Assembly: GCF_003752465.1 (NCBI RefSeq)
Contig: NZ_RKHJ01000001.1
Location: forward strand, 1,860,001 to 1,924,000
DNA length: 64,000 nucleotides
From: Agrococcus jenensis
Lineage (GTDB): Bacteria; Actinomycetota; Actinomycetes; Actinomycetales; Microbacteriaceae
Reading direction: 5' to 3'
A program made the translations under genes and the position numbers. Below the pieces are notes generated by a model, which had not been told where the DNA came from, searched no databases, and saw only the letters and a list, made by a program, of their open reading frames with translations. This document shows positions 37,506-47,449 of this stretch, piece after piece; the stretch's first letter is position 1, and every line of letters begins with the position of its first letter.

Positions 37506-38587
37506 TGCGCCGCCGCGTCATCATCCTCGGCTCGACCGGGTCGATCGGCACCCAGACGCTCGACGTCATCCGCGCCAACCCGGACCGCTTCGAGGTCGTC
37601 GGGCTCGTCGCCGGCAGCGACAGGGCGGGGCTCGAGGAGCAGCAGTCTGCCTTCGGCTGCGAGGCGGCGCTCGGCGCCGACGCGGCCGTGACGATGATCG
37701 AGTCGGTCGACTGCGACGTCGTCGTCAACGGCATCACCGGCTCGGTCGGGCTCGCGCCCACGCTCGCCGCGCTCGACGCGGGCAGGACGCTCGCGCTCGC
37801 GAACAAGGAGTCGCTCATCGCCGGCGGCGACCTCGTCATGCGGCGAGCGGCGCCCGGCCAGATCGTGCCGGTCGACTCCGAGCACTCCGCCATCGCCCAG
37901 TGCCTGCGCGCGGGCGACCACGGGGAGGTCCGCCGCCTCGTGCTCACGGCATCCGGCGGTCCGTTCCGCGGCTGGTCGCGCGAGCGGATGGCCGACGTCG
38001 ACCCGGCGGACGCGCTCGCGCACCCCACGTGGGACATGGGGCCGATGGTGACGACGAACTCCGCCACGCTCGTGAACAAGGGGCTCGAGGTGATCGAGGC
38101 GCACCTGCTGTTCGACGTCCCGCTCGCGCAGATCGACGTGACGGTGCACCCGCAGTCGATCGTGCACTCGATGGTCGAGTTCGTCGACGGCTCGACGATC
38201 GCGCAGGCCTCGCCGCCCGACATGCGGCTGCCCATCTCGCTCGGCCTCGACTGGCCGCACCGGGTGCCCGGCGTCGGGGCGCCGCTCGACTGGACGACCG
38301 CCTCGAGTTGGACGTTCGAGCCGCTCGACGAGACCGCCTTCCCCGCGGTCGCGCTCGCGAAGCGGGTCGGGCAGCTCGGCTCCACCTACCCGGCCGTCTT
38401 CAACGCCGCGAACGAGCAGGCGGTGCACGCCTTCCACGCCGGCGAGATCGGCTTCCTCGACATCATCCCGGCGATCGAGCGGGTGCTCGAGCAGCACGAG
38501 CCGGGCGAGCTGACGCTCGAGCTCGTCCTGCAGGCGGAGCGCTGGGCCCGCCGCGTCGCCGACGACGTGTGCGGCGTCGGCCGATAG
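37505..38587 (+). CDS. dxr: 1-deoxy-D-xylulose 5-phosphate reductoisomerase
   Basis: 360-residue NADPH-dependent second enzyme of the MEP pathway, making 2-C-methyl-D-erythritol 4-phosphate for isoprenoids. The NADPH fold [30 protein letters not shown], the metal-binding PVDSEHSAI and the flexible loop [10 protein letters not shown] are all present. The start is coupled to the OsmC stop. The next genes on the same strand are rip and ispG, the actinobacterial dxr-rip-ispG order, but each is separated here by opposite-strand genes. Also called ispC. Confidence 0.97.
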   Translation: MRRRVIILGSTGSIGTQTLDVIRANPDRFEVVGLVAGSDRAGLEEQQSAFGCEAALGADAAVTMIESVDCDVVVNGITGSVGLAPTLAALDAGRTLALANKESLIAGGDLVMRRAAPGQIVPVDSEHSAIAQCLRAGDHGEVRRLVLTASGGPFRGWSRERMADVDPADALAHPTWDMGPMVTTNSATLVNKGLEVIEAHLLFDVPLAQIDVTVHPQSIVHSMVEFVDGSTIAQASPPDMRLPISLGLDWPHRVPGVGAPLDWTTASSWTFEPLDETAFPAVALAKRVGQLGSTYPAVFNAANEQAVHAFHAGEIGFLDIIPAIERVLEQHEPGELTLELVLQAERWARRVADDVCGVGR

Positions 38588-38590
38588 CCC

Positions 38591-39202
38591 CTAGACGCGC
38601 TCGACGACCACCACGACGCCCGCCCGGTCGATCGCCGCGACCACCTCGGCCGCGTCGTCCCACCAGCGGGCGTAGTGGTTCGGATCGCGGTTGATCTGCA
38701 CCGCGTGCGCGACGAGCGTCGGCTCCATCGCGTCGCGTCCGCCGACCTCCGCGAGCGCCCGGTAGAAGAGCACGGCCGAGCCGTAGGCGTCCATGCGCAC
38801 CTCGTAGGGCCCCCACGGGTCGCGCTGCTGGAACAGCCCGCGCGAGTCGGGGCCGGCGTCGTCGCCGCGGTCGAGCACCCGCAGGCTCGACTCGCCCATC
38901 GCCGTCATCACCGCGACCTGCACGTCGCGCTCGGACATGCCCAGGTCGCGGCCGGCGCGCATGACGATCGCCGCGTGCTCGAGCTGCGCGCCGCTCCACG
39001 ACCCGACGGGACCGGGCACGCCGCCCTCGACGGTCGCCGTCTGCCGGACCGGGTCGGCGTCCGGCCGGGTCATGATCCAGGCGAGCAGCAGCACGAGCGC
39101 GAGGCCGACCACGCCGAGCACGATGCCGCGGCCGTCGGATGCCTGCTTGGGGATGCGCTCGGCGACCGCCGTCGCGCCGGTCGATGCTGGGCCGCCTGCC
39201 AT
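38591..39202 (-). CDS. Membrane-anchored lysozyme-like (transglycosylase-type) protein
   Basis: 203 residues. A short cytoplasmic tail, one membrane helix (about residues 27-44) and an outer domain follow. The segment VAVMTAMGESSLRVLDRGDD, then SRGLFQQRDPWG and SAVLFYRAL, resembles the lysozyme-like domain of actinobacterial cell-wall hydrolases, in which the Glu (Glu104 here) would be catalytic. At about 130 residues the domain is small, so it may be only a fragment of a hydrolase fold. It lies antisense between dxr and rip, with its own leaderless promoter. Function uncertain. Confidence 0.7.
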   Translation of the reverse strand: MAGGPASTGATAVAERIPKQASDGRGIVLGVVGLALVLLLAWIMTRPDADPVRQTATVEGGVPGPVGSWSGAQLEHAAIVMRAGRDLGMSERDVQVAVMTAMGESSLRVLDRGDDAGPDSRGLFQQRDPWGPYEVRMDAYGSAVLFYRALAEVGGRDAMEPTLVAHAVQINRDPNHYARWWDDAAEVVAAIDRAGVVVVVERV

Positions 39203-39209
39203 GCGCCAC

Positions 39210-39215
39210 AGCGTA
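39210..39215 (-). promoter_or_regulatory. -10 box TACGCT, leaderless promoter of the lysozyme-like gene
   Basis: On the minus strand TACGCT precedes ATG 39202 by seven bases. It faces away from the rip promoter 20 bp further on. Confidence 0.5.
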
Positions 39216-39234
39216 GGGACATCGGCTATGCGGC

Positions 39235-39240
39235 TAGCCT
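39235..39240 (+). promoter_or_regulatory. -10 box TAGCCT, promoter of rip
   Basis: TAGCCT is eight bases before ATG 39249. This predicts a leaderless or near-leaderless transcript. Confidence 0.5.
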
Positions 39241-39248
39241 GAGCGGCG

Positions 39249-40577
39249 ATGGAACCCGTGCTCCTCTACATCGTCGGCGTGCTCGTCGTCGTCATCGGCC
39301 TCGCCGTCTCGATCGGCCTGCACGAGCTCGGCCACCTGTGGCCCGCGAAGGCGTTCGGCGTGCGCGTGGGGCAGTGGATGATCGGCTTCGGCCCGACCCT
39401 CTTCTCGTTCCGCAAGGGCGAGACGGAGTACGGCGTCAAGGCCATCCCGCTCGGCGGCTACATCTCGATGTCGGGCATGTTCCCGCCGCTGCGACCGGGC
39501 GGGGAGTCCCGCGACGCCTCGACCGGATTCCTCGACACGCTCGTGCAGGACGCGCGCGACTCGAGCGCCGAGACGATCCACGAGGGCGAGGAGCACCGGG
39601 CCTTCTGGCGGCTCGCGACCTGGAAGCGCATCGTCATCATGCTCGGCGGGCCGACCATGAACCTGCTGCTCGCGACCGTGCTCTACGCGCTGGTGCTGTG
39701 CGGGTTCGGCGTCGCCGTGCCGTCGACGACCGTCTCGGCGGTCTCGGAGTGCGTCATCTCGGCGACGGAGGAGCGCACCGAGTGCGCGGCCGGCGATCCC
39801 GAGGCGCCCGGGGCGGCCGCTGGCATGCTCCCGGGCGACACGATCGTGCGCATCGACGGGCAGCCCGTCGCCGGCTGGGCCGACGTGCAGGCCGCGATCC
39901 GCGACCGCGCAGGCGTCGCGACGTCGTTCGAGATCGAGCGCGACGGCCGGGAGCTCGCGCTCGAGGTCACGCCGCTCGCCACCGAGCGCTACGTCTTCGA
40001 CGACCGCGGCGAGCGCGTCGAGTCGGGCGGCGCGCCCGTCACCGAGACCATCGGCTTCGTCGGCGTCGGGCCGCTCTACGCCATCGAGCAGCAGCCCGCA
40101 TCCGCCGTGCTCCCCGCCGTCGGCGACAACGTCGTGCGCGTCGGCGAGCTCATCCTCAACCTGCCGCAGCGGCTCATCGACGTCGCCGAGGCGGCGTTCG
40201 GGCCGGGGGAGCGCGACCCGAACGGCCCCATGTCGGTCGTCGGCGTCGGACGCATGGCAGGCGAGATCGCCGCGCTCGACCAGGTGCCGGTGCTCGAGCG
40301 CGTGAGCGCGATGGTGCAGCTGCTCGCGAGCCTCAACGTGGCGCTCTTCGTCTTCAACCTCATCCCGCTCATGCCGCTCGACGGCGGCCACGTGCTCGGC
40401 GCTGTCGTCGACGCCGTGCGCCGCGGGTGGGCGCGGCTGCGCGGCACGGTCGCGAAGCCCCTCGACACCGCGAAGTGGGTGCCCGTGACGCTCGTCGTCA
40501 CCGGCGTGCTCGGCATCATGAGCGCGCTGCTCATCTACGCCGACATCGTCAAGCCGATCAGCGTCTTCGGCGGCTAG
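39249..40577 (+). CDS. rseP: Site-2 intramembrane metalloprotease (RseP/Rip1 family)
   Basis: 442-residue M50 protease that cuts membrane anti-sigma factors and other membrane proteins. The zinc site HELGH is at residues 25-29 in the first helix, and the second metal motif is in NLIPLMPLDGGHVLG. A PDZ domain lies between (PGAAAGMLPGDTIVRIDGQP). Four membrane helices fit the family. The homologue in Mycobacterium tuberculosis, Rip1, sits between dxr and ispG, as here. It has its own promoter because the lysozyme-like gene separates it from dxr. Confidence 0.95.
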   Translation: MEPVLLYIVGVLVVVIGLAVSIGLHELGHLWPAKAFGVRVGQWMIGFGPTLFSFRKGETEYGVKAIPLGGYISMSGMFPPLRPGGESRDASTGFLDTLVQDARDSSAETIHEGEEHRAFWRLATWKRIVIMLGGPTMNLLLATVLYALVLCGFGVAVPSTTVSAVSECVISATEERTECAAGDPEAPGAAAGMLPGDTIVRIDGQPVAGWADVQAAIRDRAGVATSFEIERDGRELALEVTPLATERYVFDDRGERVESGGAPVTETIGFVGVGPLYAIEQQPASAVLPAVGDNVVRVGELILNLPQRLIDVAEAAFGPGERDPNGPMSVVGVGRMAGEIAALDQVPVLERVSAMVQLLASLNVALFVFNLIPLMPLDGGHVLGAVVDAVRRGWARLRGTVAKPLDTAKWVPVTLVVTGVLGIMSALLIYADIVKPISVFGG

Positions 40578-40583
40578 GCCGCC

Positions 40584-41411
40584 CTACGCGGTGCGGGTGC
40601 CGACCGCGATCAGGTACTCCTTCTCGAAGCGCGCGCGGCCGCCCGAGCCGCGATCCCACTCGTCGCAGAACGCGTCGAGGGCGGCGTCGAACTCCTCGGC
40701 CCTGCCTTCCCGCGCCGCGTTCGCGCGCGCCGCGATGGTGGGTCCGTAGTTCGCCTGGAAGTGCACGGCGTAGTCGCGCGGCTGCGCGAAGGCGGTGATC
40801 TCGAGGGTCTCGCGCTCGAGCGCGTGGAACCGGACCCGCTCGCCGAAGAGCTCGGCGAGGTGCGCCTCGCTGCCCCAGAGGGGCGGCGGCTGTGCGCCCG
40901 GAGGCGGCGGCGCCGCGAACGGCTTCATGGTGCGGAAGAGCGCGCCGAGCATCCCCTCCGGCGTCCAGCTCAGCAGCGCGACGGTGCCGCCGGGCGCGCA
41001 GACGCGCACGAGCTCGTCGGCCGCCGCCTGGTGGTGCGGGGCGAACATGACGCCGATCGACGACATCACGACGTCGAACGACGCGTCCGCGAACGGCAGG
41101 TGCTCCGCGTCGGCCTCCACCCACTCGAGCTGCAGCCCGGCCTCCTCGGCACGGCGGCGGCCGGCCTCGAGCAGCTCGGGCGTGAGGTCGCTCGCCGTCA
41201 CCTCGGCGCCGGCTGCGGCCGCGGGGAGCGACGCGTTGCCGGTGCCGGCCGCGACGTCGAGCACGCGCGCGCCGGCCTCGATGCCGGCGGCGGCCACGAG
41301 CCGGGGTCCGAGGGGCAGCAGGAACGTCTCGACCATGGTCGGGTAGTCGCCCGAGGCCCACATCGTCCGATGCTTCGCCTTGAGCGCCTGATCATCCGGT
41401 TCGGGCACCAT
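40584..41411 (-). CDS. Class I SAM-dependent methyltransferase
   Basis: 275 residues. SAM-binding motif I is VLDVAAGTGNASLPAAAAG, followed by the acidic SDLTPELLEAG, the VEADAEHLPFADASFDVVMS motif and VRVCAPGGTVALLSWTP, as in the UbiE/Methyltransf_11 group. The start ATG at 41411 is chosen because GGAGG lies six bases upstream; an ATG at 41417 would leave the ribosome site touching it. It runs antisense between rip and ispG. The substrate is unknown. Confidence 0.87.
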   Translation of the reverse strand: MVPEPDDQALKAKHRTMWASGDYPTMVETFLLPLGPRLVAAAGIEAGARVLDVAAGTGNASLPAAAAGAEVTASDLTPELLEAGRRRAEEAGLQLEWVEADAEHLPFADASFDVVMSSIGVMFAPHHQAAADELVRVCAPGGTVALLSWTPEGMLGALFRTMKPFAAPPPPGAQPPPLWGSEAHLAELFGERVRFHALERETLEITAFAQPRDYAVHFQANYGPTIAARANAAREGRAEEFDAALDAFCDEWDRGSGGRARFEKEYLIAVGTRTA

Positions 41412-41544
41412 CCGCATCCTCCAGCTCGTCGCGGCGAGCGGCAGGGGCTGCGTCGGTGCAGCGGGCTCGTCGGCACCGCCCACTGAACTCCGGTCGCCGC
41501 GCCGCCACCAGATGCGATCGCTGCGGTGGTGACCTCTCGAGCGG

Positions 41545-42507
41545 CTATCCCTGCAGCGGCGTGCCCTGGTGGAACCGCTGGCGCCAGCGCCCGTCGGCGC
41601 GCACCCAGAGCGAGCTGCGCAGCGCCTCGCTCTGGCCCGTGCCTCGCCAGACGATGAGCAGCGCGTCGGCGGCGACGCGATGGGCGGCGAGCAGCTCGAG
41701 CTCGACCGGCGAGGGGAGCGGGGCGACCTCGGCGAGCAGCTGCTCGCGGCTCCAGCGGCGGCCCGACGCGCCGATCTCCTCCCACTCGGGATGCAGCAGC
41801 GCCGCGACGCGCGTGCGGTCGGCACGCACCTCGTCGAGCAGCAGCTCGCGCTCGAGGCGCACGACGGCCGCCTCGTCGGGGTCCGCGGCCGGGTCCGCGG
41901 CAGGGAGGGCCTCGTCGGCGCCGAACCCGTCGAGGTCGTCGAACAGGCCGACGGACGTCGACGGCCGCGCGGGTGCCGGCGCGGGCGCTGCGGGTGCCGG
42001 CGCGGCGGCGGCAGGCGGCGCGGGGGCGCGCGTCACGCCGCCGAACCCGGGCCCCGCATCCGGCACCGCGCCGCGCTGGTAGGCGGTCGCGGCGCCGTTC
42101 GCGAGCCGATCCGCCTCCTCGTTGAGCGGATGCCCCGCGTGGCCCTTCACCCACTCGAAGCGCACCACGCCCCCGGCCGCCTTCCGCGCCGTCATGAGGC
42201 GGTCGAGCTCCTCGAGCAGCTCGCGGTTCATGACCGGCTTGCCGTCGGCCTTGCGCCAGCCCTTGCGCTTCCAGCCGGGCATCCACTGCGTGATCGACTT
42301 GATGACGTACTGGCTGTCGCACAGGATCAGCAGCTCGTCCACGCCCTCGGTCTGCTGCAGCAGGTCGATCACCGCCGAGAGCTCGCCGATGTTGTTCGTG
42401 CCCTGCCGCTGGCCGCCCGCCGCCCAGCGGGCGTCGTCGATGTACCAGCCCCAGCCGGTGGGCCCGGGATTGCCGAGGGAGGAGCCGTCCGCTGCTGCCG
42501 TGATCAC
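41545..42507 (-). CDS. rnhA: Ribonuclease HI with C-terminal DUF4440 (NTF2-like) domain
   Basis: 320 residues. Residues 1-145 are RNase HI, removing RNA from RNA-DNA hybrids, with catalytic Asp7, Glu42, Asp64 and Asp133 and His124 all present ([39 protein letters not shown]). An Ala/Pro linker (160-183) leads to an NTF2-like DUF4440 domain (213-320: [20 protein letters not shown]). The GTG start at 42507 matches the family N terminus; the GAGG in front is only one base away, so the start is likely but not proven. Antisense between rip and ispG. Confidence 0.92.
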   Translation of the reverse strand: MITAAADGSSLGNPGPTGWGWYIDDARWAAGGQRQGTNNIGELSAVIDLLQQTEGVDELLILCDSQYVIKSITQWMPGWKRKGWRKADGKPVMNRELLEELDRLMTARKAAGGVVRFEWVKGHAGHPLNEEADRLANGAATAYQRGAVPDAGPGFGGVTRAPAPPAAAAPAPAAPAPAPARPSTSVGLFDDLDGFGADEALPAADPAADPDEAAVVRLERELLLDEVRADRTRVAALLHPEWEEIGASGRRWSREQLLAEVAPLPSPVELELLAAHRVAADALLIVWRGTGQSEALRSSLWVRADGRWRQRFHQGTPLQG

Positions 42508-42582
42508 GCCTCGATCATCGCAGTCCCGGACCCGGCGACCGGCCGGGCGGGCGGGCGGCGCCGCTCCCAGGGCCAGCGCGCG

Positions 42583-42588
42583 TAGGCT
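42583..42588 (+). promoter_or_regulatory. -10 box TAGGCT, leaderless promoter of ispG
   Basis: TAGGCT precedes ATG 42596 by seven bases. No ribosome site is seen. Confidence 0.55.
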
Positions 42589-42595
42589 TGCGACC

Positions 42596-43738
42596 ATGGC
42601 AGCCATCAATCTCGGCAAGCCCGAGCCGCTCACGCTCGCGCCCCGTCGCAAGAGCAGGCAGATCAAGGTCGGCAAGGTGCTCGTCGGCGGTGACGCGCCC
42701 GTCTCGGTGCAGTCGATGACCACGACGAAGACGACCGACATCAACGCGACGCTCCAGCAGATCGCCGAGCTGACGGCGACCGGCTGCGACATCGTGCGCG
42801 TCGCGGTGCCCAGCCAGGACGACGCGGATGTGCTGCACATCATCGCGAAGAAGAGCCAGATCCCGGTCATCGCCGACATCCACTTCCAGCCGAAGTACGT
42901 CTACCAGGCGATCGACGCGGGCTGCGCCGCCGTGCGCGTGAACCCCGGCAACATCCGCAAGTTCGACGACCAGGTCGGCGAGATCGCGAAGCGCGCGAAG
43001 GCCGCGGGCGTGAGCCTGCGCATCGGCGTCAACGCCGGCTCGCTCGATCCGCGCCTGCTCGAGAAGTACGGCAAGGCGACGCCCGAGGCCCTCGTCGAGT
43101 CGGCGGTCTGGGAGGCGAGCCTGTTCGAGGAGCACGACTTCCACGACTTCAAGATCTCGGTCAAGCACAACGACCCGGTCGTCATGGTGAAGACCTACCG
43201 GATGCTCGCCGAGCGCGGTGACTGGCCGCTGCACCTCGGCGTCACCGAGGCCGGCCCGGCGTTCCAGGGCACGATCAAGTCGTCGACGGCCTTCGCGATC
43301 CTGCTCGCCGAGGGCATCGGCGACACCATCCGCGTCTCGCTCTCGGCCCCGCCGGCCGAGGAGATCAAGGTCGGCCTGCAGATCCTGCAGTCGCTCAACC
43401 TCCGCGAGCGCAAGCTCGAGATCGTGTCGTGCCCGTCGTGCGGCCGCGCGCAGGTCGACGTCTACTCGCTCGCCGACGCCGTCACCGAGGGCCTCAAGGA
43501 CGTGCAGGTGCCGCTGCGCGTCGCCGTCATGGGATGCGTCGTCAACGGTCCCGGCGAGGCGCGCGAGGCCGACCTCGGCGTCGCATCTGGCAACGGCAAG
43601 GGGCAGATCTTCATCAAGGGCGAGGTCGTCAAGACCGTGCCCGAGGCGCTCATCGTGCCGACGCTCATCGAGGAGGCGCGCAAGCTCGCCGCCGAGCAGG
43701 GCCTGCCCGCGGGCGAGGCCACCGTCGTCACGGCCTGA
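42596..43738 (+). CDS. ispG: 4-hydroxy-3-methylbut-2-enyl diphosphate synthase (flavodoxin)
   Basis: 380-residue iron-sulfur enzyme of the MEP pathway, reductively opening the cyclic diphosphate to HMBPP. The 4Fe-4S cysteines are in [11 protein letters not shown] and [15 protein letters not shown], and the TIM-barrel landmarks [12 protein letters not shown] and [11 protein letters not shown] are intact. It completes the conserved dxr-rip-ispG set. It has its own promoter and is followed after seven bases by the MFS gene. Confidence 0.97.
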   Translation: MAAINLGKPEPLTLAPRRKSRQIKVGKVLVGGDAPVSVQSMTTTKTTDINATLQQIAELTATGCDIVRVAVPSQDDADVLHIIAKKSQIPVIADIHFQPKYVYQAIDAGCAAVRVNPGNIRKFDDQVGEIAKRAKAAGVSLRIGVNAGSLDPRLLEKYGKATPEALVESAVWEASLFEEHDFHDFKISVKHNDPVVMVKTYRMLAERGDWPLHLGVTEAGPAFQGTIKSSTAFAILLAEGIGDTIRVSLSAPPAEEIKVGLQILQSLNLRERKLEIVSCPSCGRAQVDVYSLADAVTEGLKDVQVPLRVAVMGCVVNGPGEAREADLGVASGNGKGQIFIKGEVVKTVPEALIVPTLIEEARKLAAEQGLPAGEATVVTA

Positions 43739-43745
43739 GCCGGCC

Positions 43746-45020
43746 GTGACCGCCGCAGGGGCGCCGCACCCGTCGCAGCGCCGCACCCTCGTGGTGCTGT
43801 CGGCGGTGCAGGCGCTCGGCGGCGTCGCGAACGGCGTCGCCCTGGGCGTGGGCTCGCTGCTCGTCGCGCAGGTGACCGGGCGCGAGGAGCTCGCCGGGCT
43901 CGCCGCGACCCTGCTCACGCTCGGCGGCGCCGGGCTCGCGCTGCCGCTCGCGCGTCTCGCGCACCGGCGCGGCCGGCGCATCGCCCTCACCGCCGGCGCG
44001 CTGCTCGCGCTCGTCGGCACGGTGCTGCTCGCGGTCGGCGGCGCGCTCGGCTCGCCGTGGATCGTGCTGCCCGGCTTCCTGCTGCTCGGCGGCGCGATGG
44101 CCGTCAACCTCCAGTCGCGCTTCGCCGCCACCGACCTCTCGCAGCCGTCCCGGCGCGGGCGCGACCTGGCGCTCGTCGTCTGGATGACCACGATCGGCGT
44201 GATCGTCGGCCCCAACCTCATCGCGCCGGGCGACGCGCTCGGCACGGCGCTCGGGCTGCCGCACCTCGTCGGCGCCTACGTCATCTCCGGCGCCGCGACC
44301 GCGCTCATGGCGGCGGTGCTCTGGCTGCTGCTGCGGCCGGACCCGCTGCTCGAGAGCCGCGCCGACGCGCCCGCCGCGGTCGGCCCGGCCGCCCAGCTGC
44401 GGCTGCGCGACCACCCGCGCGCGGTCGCGGCCGTCGTCGCCGTCGCCGCGGCGCACGCGACCATGGTCGGGGTGATGGCGCTCACGCCCGTGCACCTCGA
44501 GCACGCCGGGCACGCGCTCGCCCTCATCGGCTTCACGATGAGCGCGCACACCGCCGGCATGTACGCGCTGTCGCCGGTCTTCGGCTGGCTCACCGACCGC
44601 GTCGGCCCGCGCGCGACGACGCTGCTGGGCGCCGCGATCCTGCTCTCGTCGGTCGTCGCGAACCTGCTGCTCGGGCCCGACCTCGCACCCGTCGGGCTCG
44701 CGCTGCTCGGCCTCGGCTGGAGCGCCGCGACGGTCGCCGGGTCGACGATCGTCGCGGGCGCCGTCGTGCCGGCCCTGCGGCCGGCGCTGCAGGGCCGCAG
44801 CGACCTCGTCATGGGCCTCGCGGGCGCCGCCGCGGGCGCGGCGGCCGGCCCGCTGCTCGGGCTCGCCGGGTACGGCGGCCTCAACCTCGCGATGCTGCCG
44901 GTCATCGCGACGGTCGCGGTCGCGGCGGTGCTCGCGACGCGTCGGCCCGGCGACGGCGCCGGCGACGACGCTCCGTCCAGCGGCCGTCCAGCGGCTCGCA
45001 CCGGCCGCCGGGTACCGTGA
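43746..45020 (+). CDS. MFS transporter
   Basis: 424-residue major facilitator with 12 predicted helices. Recognition points are the loop ARLAHRRGRRIALTAGAL between helices 2 and 3 (an MFS motif A variant), the matching GWLTDRVGPRATTLLGAA after helix 8, and paired domains joined by a soluble segment (LLLRPDPLLESRADAP). GTG start; the same start is read from ispG readthrough. Substrate unknown, possibly efflux. The C terminus ends in an Arg/Ser-rich tail. Confidence 0.87.
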   Translation: MTAAGAPHPSQRRTLVVLSAVQALGGVANGVALGVGSLLVAQVTGREELAGLAATLLTLGGAGLALPLARLAHRRGRRIALTAGALLALVGTVLLAVGGALGSPWIVLPGFLLLGGAMAVNLQSRFAATDLSQPSRRGRDLALVVWMTTIGVIVGPNLIAPGDALGTALGLPHLVGAYVISGAATALMAAVLWLLLRPDPLLESRADAPAAVGPAAQLRLRDHPRAVAAVVAVAAAHATMVGVMALTPVHLEHAGHALALIGFTMSAHTAGMYALSPVFGWLTDRVGPRATTLLGAAILLSSVVANLLLGPDLAPVGLALLGLGWSAATVAGSTIVAGAVVPALRPALQGRSDLVMGLAGAAAGAAAGPLLGLAGYGGLNLAMLPVIATVAVAAVLATRRPGDGAGDDAPSSGRPAARTGRRVP

Positions 45021-45061
45021 GCGAGGCGACCGCCGCCGCCACCCTGCAAGAAGGAGCGCCC

Positions 45062-46066
<1,005 letters not shown>

Positions 46067-46074
46067 GACCCGTC

Positions 46075-46962
46075 GTGGAGCGACGACTGCGCAAGGTGAA
46101 GACGACCATGTCGATCCACGCGCACCGCCGCACCCTCGAGCTGCTCGACGGCGAGTACGCGTCGATCCACCACGGGCGCAGCCACGACTTCGACGACCTG
46201 CGCGAGTACCAGCCGGGCGACGACGTCAAGGACATCGACTGGAAGGCGACCGCGCGCAGCCACGTGCCGCTCGTGAAGCGCTACATCGCGTCGCGGCAGC
46301 ACACCCTGCTGCTCGTCGTCGACTCGGGCCGCAACATGGCGGCGACGGCGGAGTCGGGGGAGACGAAGCAGGAGATCGCGATCCTCGTCGCCGGGGTGCT
46401 CGGCTACCTCGCGACCCGGCACGGCGACCGCGTCGGCCTGCTCATGGGCGACGCCGACCGGCTCGAGAGCATGCAGGAGGGCGGCTCCGAGTCGCACCTC
46501 GAGCGGATGCTGCGGCGCGTCGACGAGACGATCGCGCTCGAGGGGCCGCGCTCCGACCTCGAGGGGGTGCTCGGGCAGGCGGTGCGGCGGATGCGCCGGC
46601 GCTCGATCATCGTCGTGATCGCCGACGACCTCGCCTACACGCACGACCTCGACGTGCACCTCGGCAGGCTCCACACCCGGCACGAGGTGCTGTGGGTCTC
46701 GATCGGCGACGCCGACCTCATGTCGCGCCACCGCGACCACCGCGAGCTCGTCGGCGTCGACTCCGGGCTCGGCCTGCCGCCGTTCCTGCGCCGCGACCGC
46801 GGGCTCCGCAGGGCGTTCGACGAGGCCACCGCCGAGCGGCGCCAGCGGCTCGAGGCGGGCCTGCGCACCCTCGGCATCGCCTCCGTGCGCATCGGCGACA
46901 GCGCCGGCGCGATCAGCGGCCTCTTCCGCCTGCTCGAGAGGCACCGCCGTGCGCGCAGCTGA
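46075..46962 (+). CDS. DUF58 domain-containing protein (second copy)
   Basis: 295-residue soluble protein of the DUF58 family, without the membrane helices seen in the copy at 28477. Landmarks are FDDLREYQPGDDVKDIDWKA and LLLVVDSGRNM, a vWA-like fold. It starts at GTG 46075, nine bases after moxR, and overlaps the next gene by 14 bp. Compared with the first copy it lacks anchoring, so it may act in the cytoplasm near the VWA proteins (inference). Confidence 0.9.
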   Translation: MERRLRKVKTTMSIHAHRRTLELLDGEYASIHHGRSHDFDDLREYQPGDDVKDIDWKATARSHVPLVKRYIASRQHTLLLVVDSGRNMAATAESGETKQEIAILVAGVLGYLATRHGDRVGLLMGDADRLESMQEGGSESHLERMLRRVDETIALEGPRSDLEGVLGQAVRRMRRRSIIVVIADDLAYTHDLDVHLGRLHTRHEVLWVSIGDADLMSRHRDHRELVGVDSGLGLPPFLRRDRGLRRAFDEATAERRQRLEAGLRTLGIASVRIGDSAGAISGLFRLLERHRRARS

Positions 46963-47449
46963 TCGCGCGGCCGCGCTCGCGCAGCTGCCCGCCCCCGACA
47001 CGTACGGGCCGTTCGGCTACGGCCCGTGGTGGCTGCTCGGCGCGGCAGCGCTGCTGCTCGTGCTGGCCGCCTACGCCTTCGCGTGGCTCTGGACGCGCCC
47101 GCGCGGCATCCTCGAGCCGCCGCCCCCGCCGCCCGTGCCCATCGACGTGCGCAGCGTCAAGCAGAAGTACCTCGGGATGATCGAGGAGGTCGCCGAGGAG
47201 CACGAGCGCGGCGAGCTCGACGCCCGCGGCCTCGCGCAGCGGCTCAGCCTGGTGCTGCGCTTCTTCGCGCACGAGTCCACCGGCGTCGTCGCCGAGGTGA
47301 TGACGCTGCGCGACCTGCAGGGCGCCGACCTGCCCAGCGTGCACGGCGCGGTCGAGCAGTACTACCCGTCGTCGTTCCGGCGCGCGGCGAAGCACGACCC
47401 CGATGCGGCGATCGCCTCGGCGCGGCAGGTGGTGTCGACGTGGATGTGA
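46949..47449 (+). CDS. Single-helix membrane protein of the MoxR cluster (DUF4381-like)
   Basis: 166 residues. One membrane helix lies at about residues 27-48 (WWLLGAAALLLVLAAYAFAW), then a Pro-rich stretch (EPPPPPPVPID) and a cytoplasmic domain of about 110 residues (VKQKYLGMIEEVAEEHERGE onward). Size and place between DUF58 and the VWA genes match the DUF4381-type proteins of Bat operons, but similarity is weak. GTG start within the previous gene. Confidence 0.7.
   Translation: MRAADRAAALAQLPAPDTYGPFGYGPWWLLGAAALLLVLAAYAFAWLWTRPRGILEPPPPPPVPIDVRSVKQKYLGMIEEVAEEHERGELDARGLAQRLSLVLRFFAHESTGVVAEVMTLRDLQGADLPSVHGAVEQYYPSSFRRAAKHDPDAAIASARQVVSTWM

Noticed and set aside
38591..39202. Annotating the protein as a confirmed lytic transglycosylase
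   Set aside because: The similarity is limited to the Glu-containing segment and the LFQQR motif; the domain is short and activity cannot be claimed.
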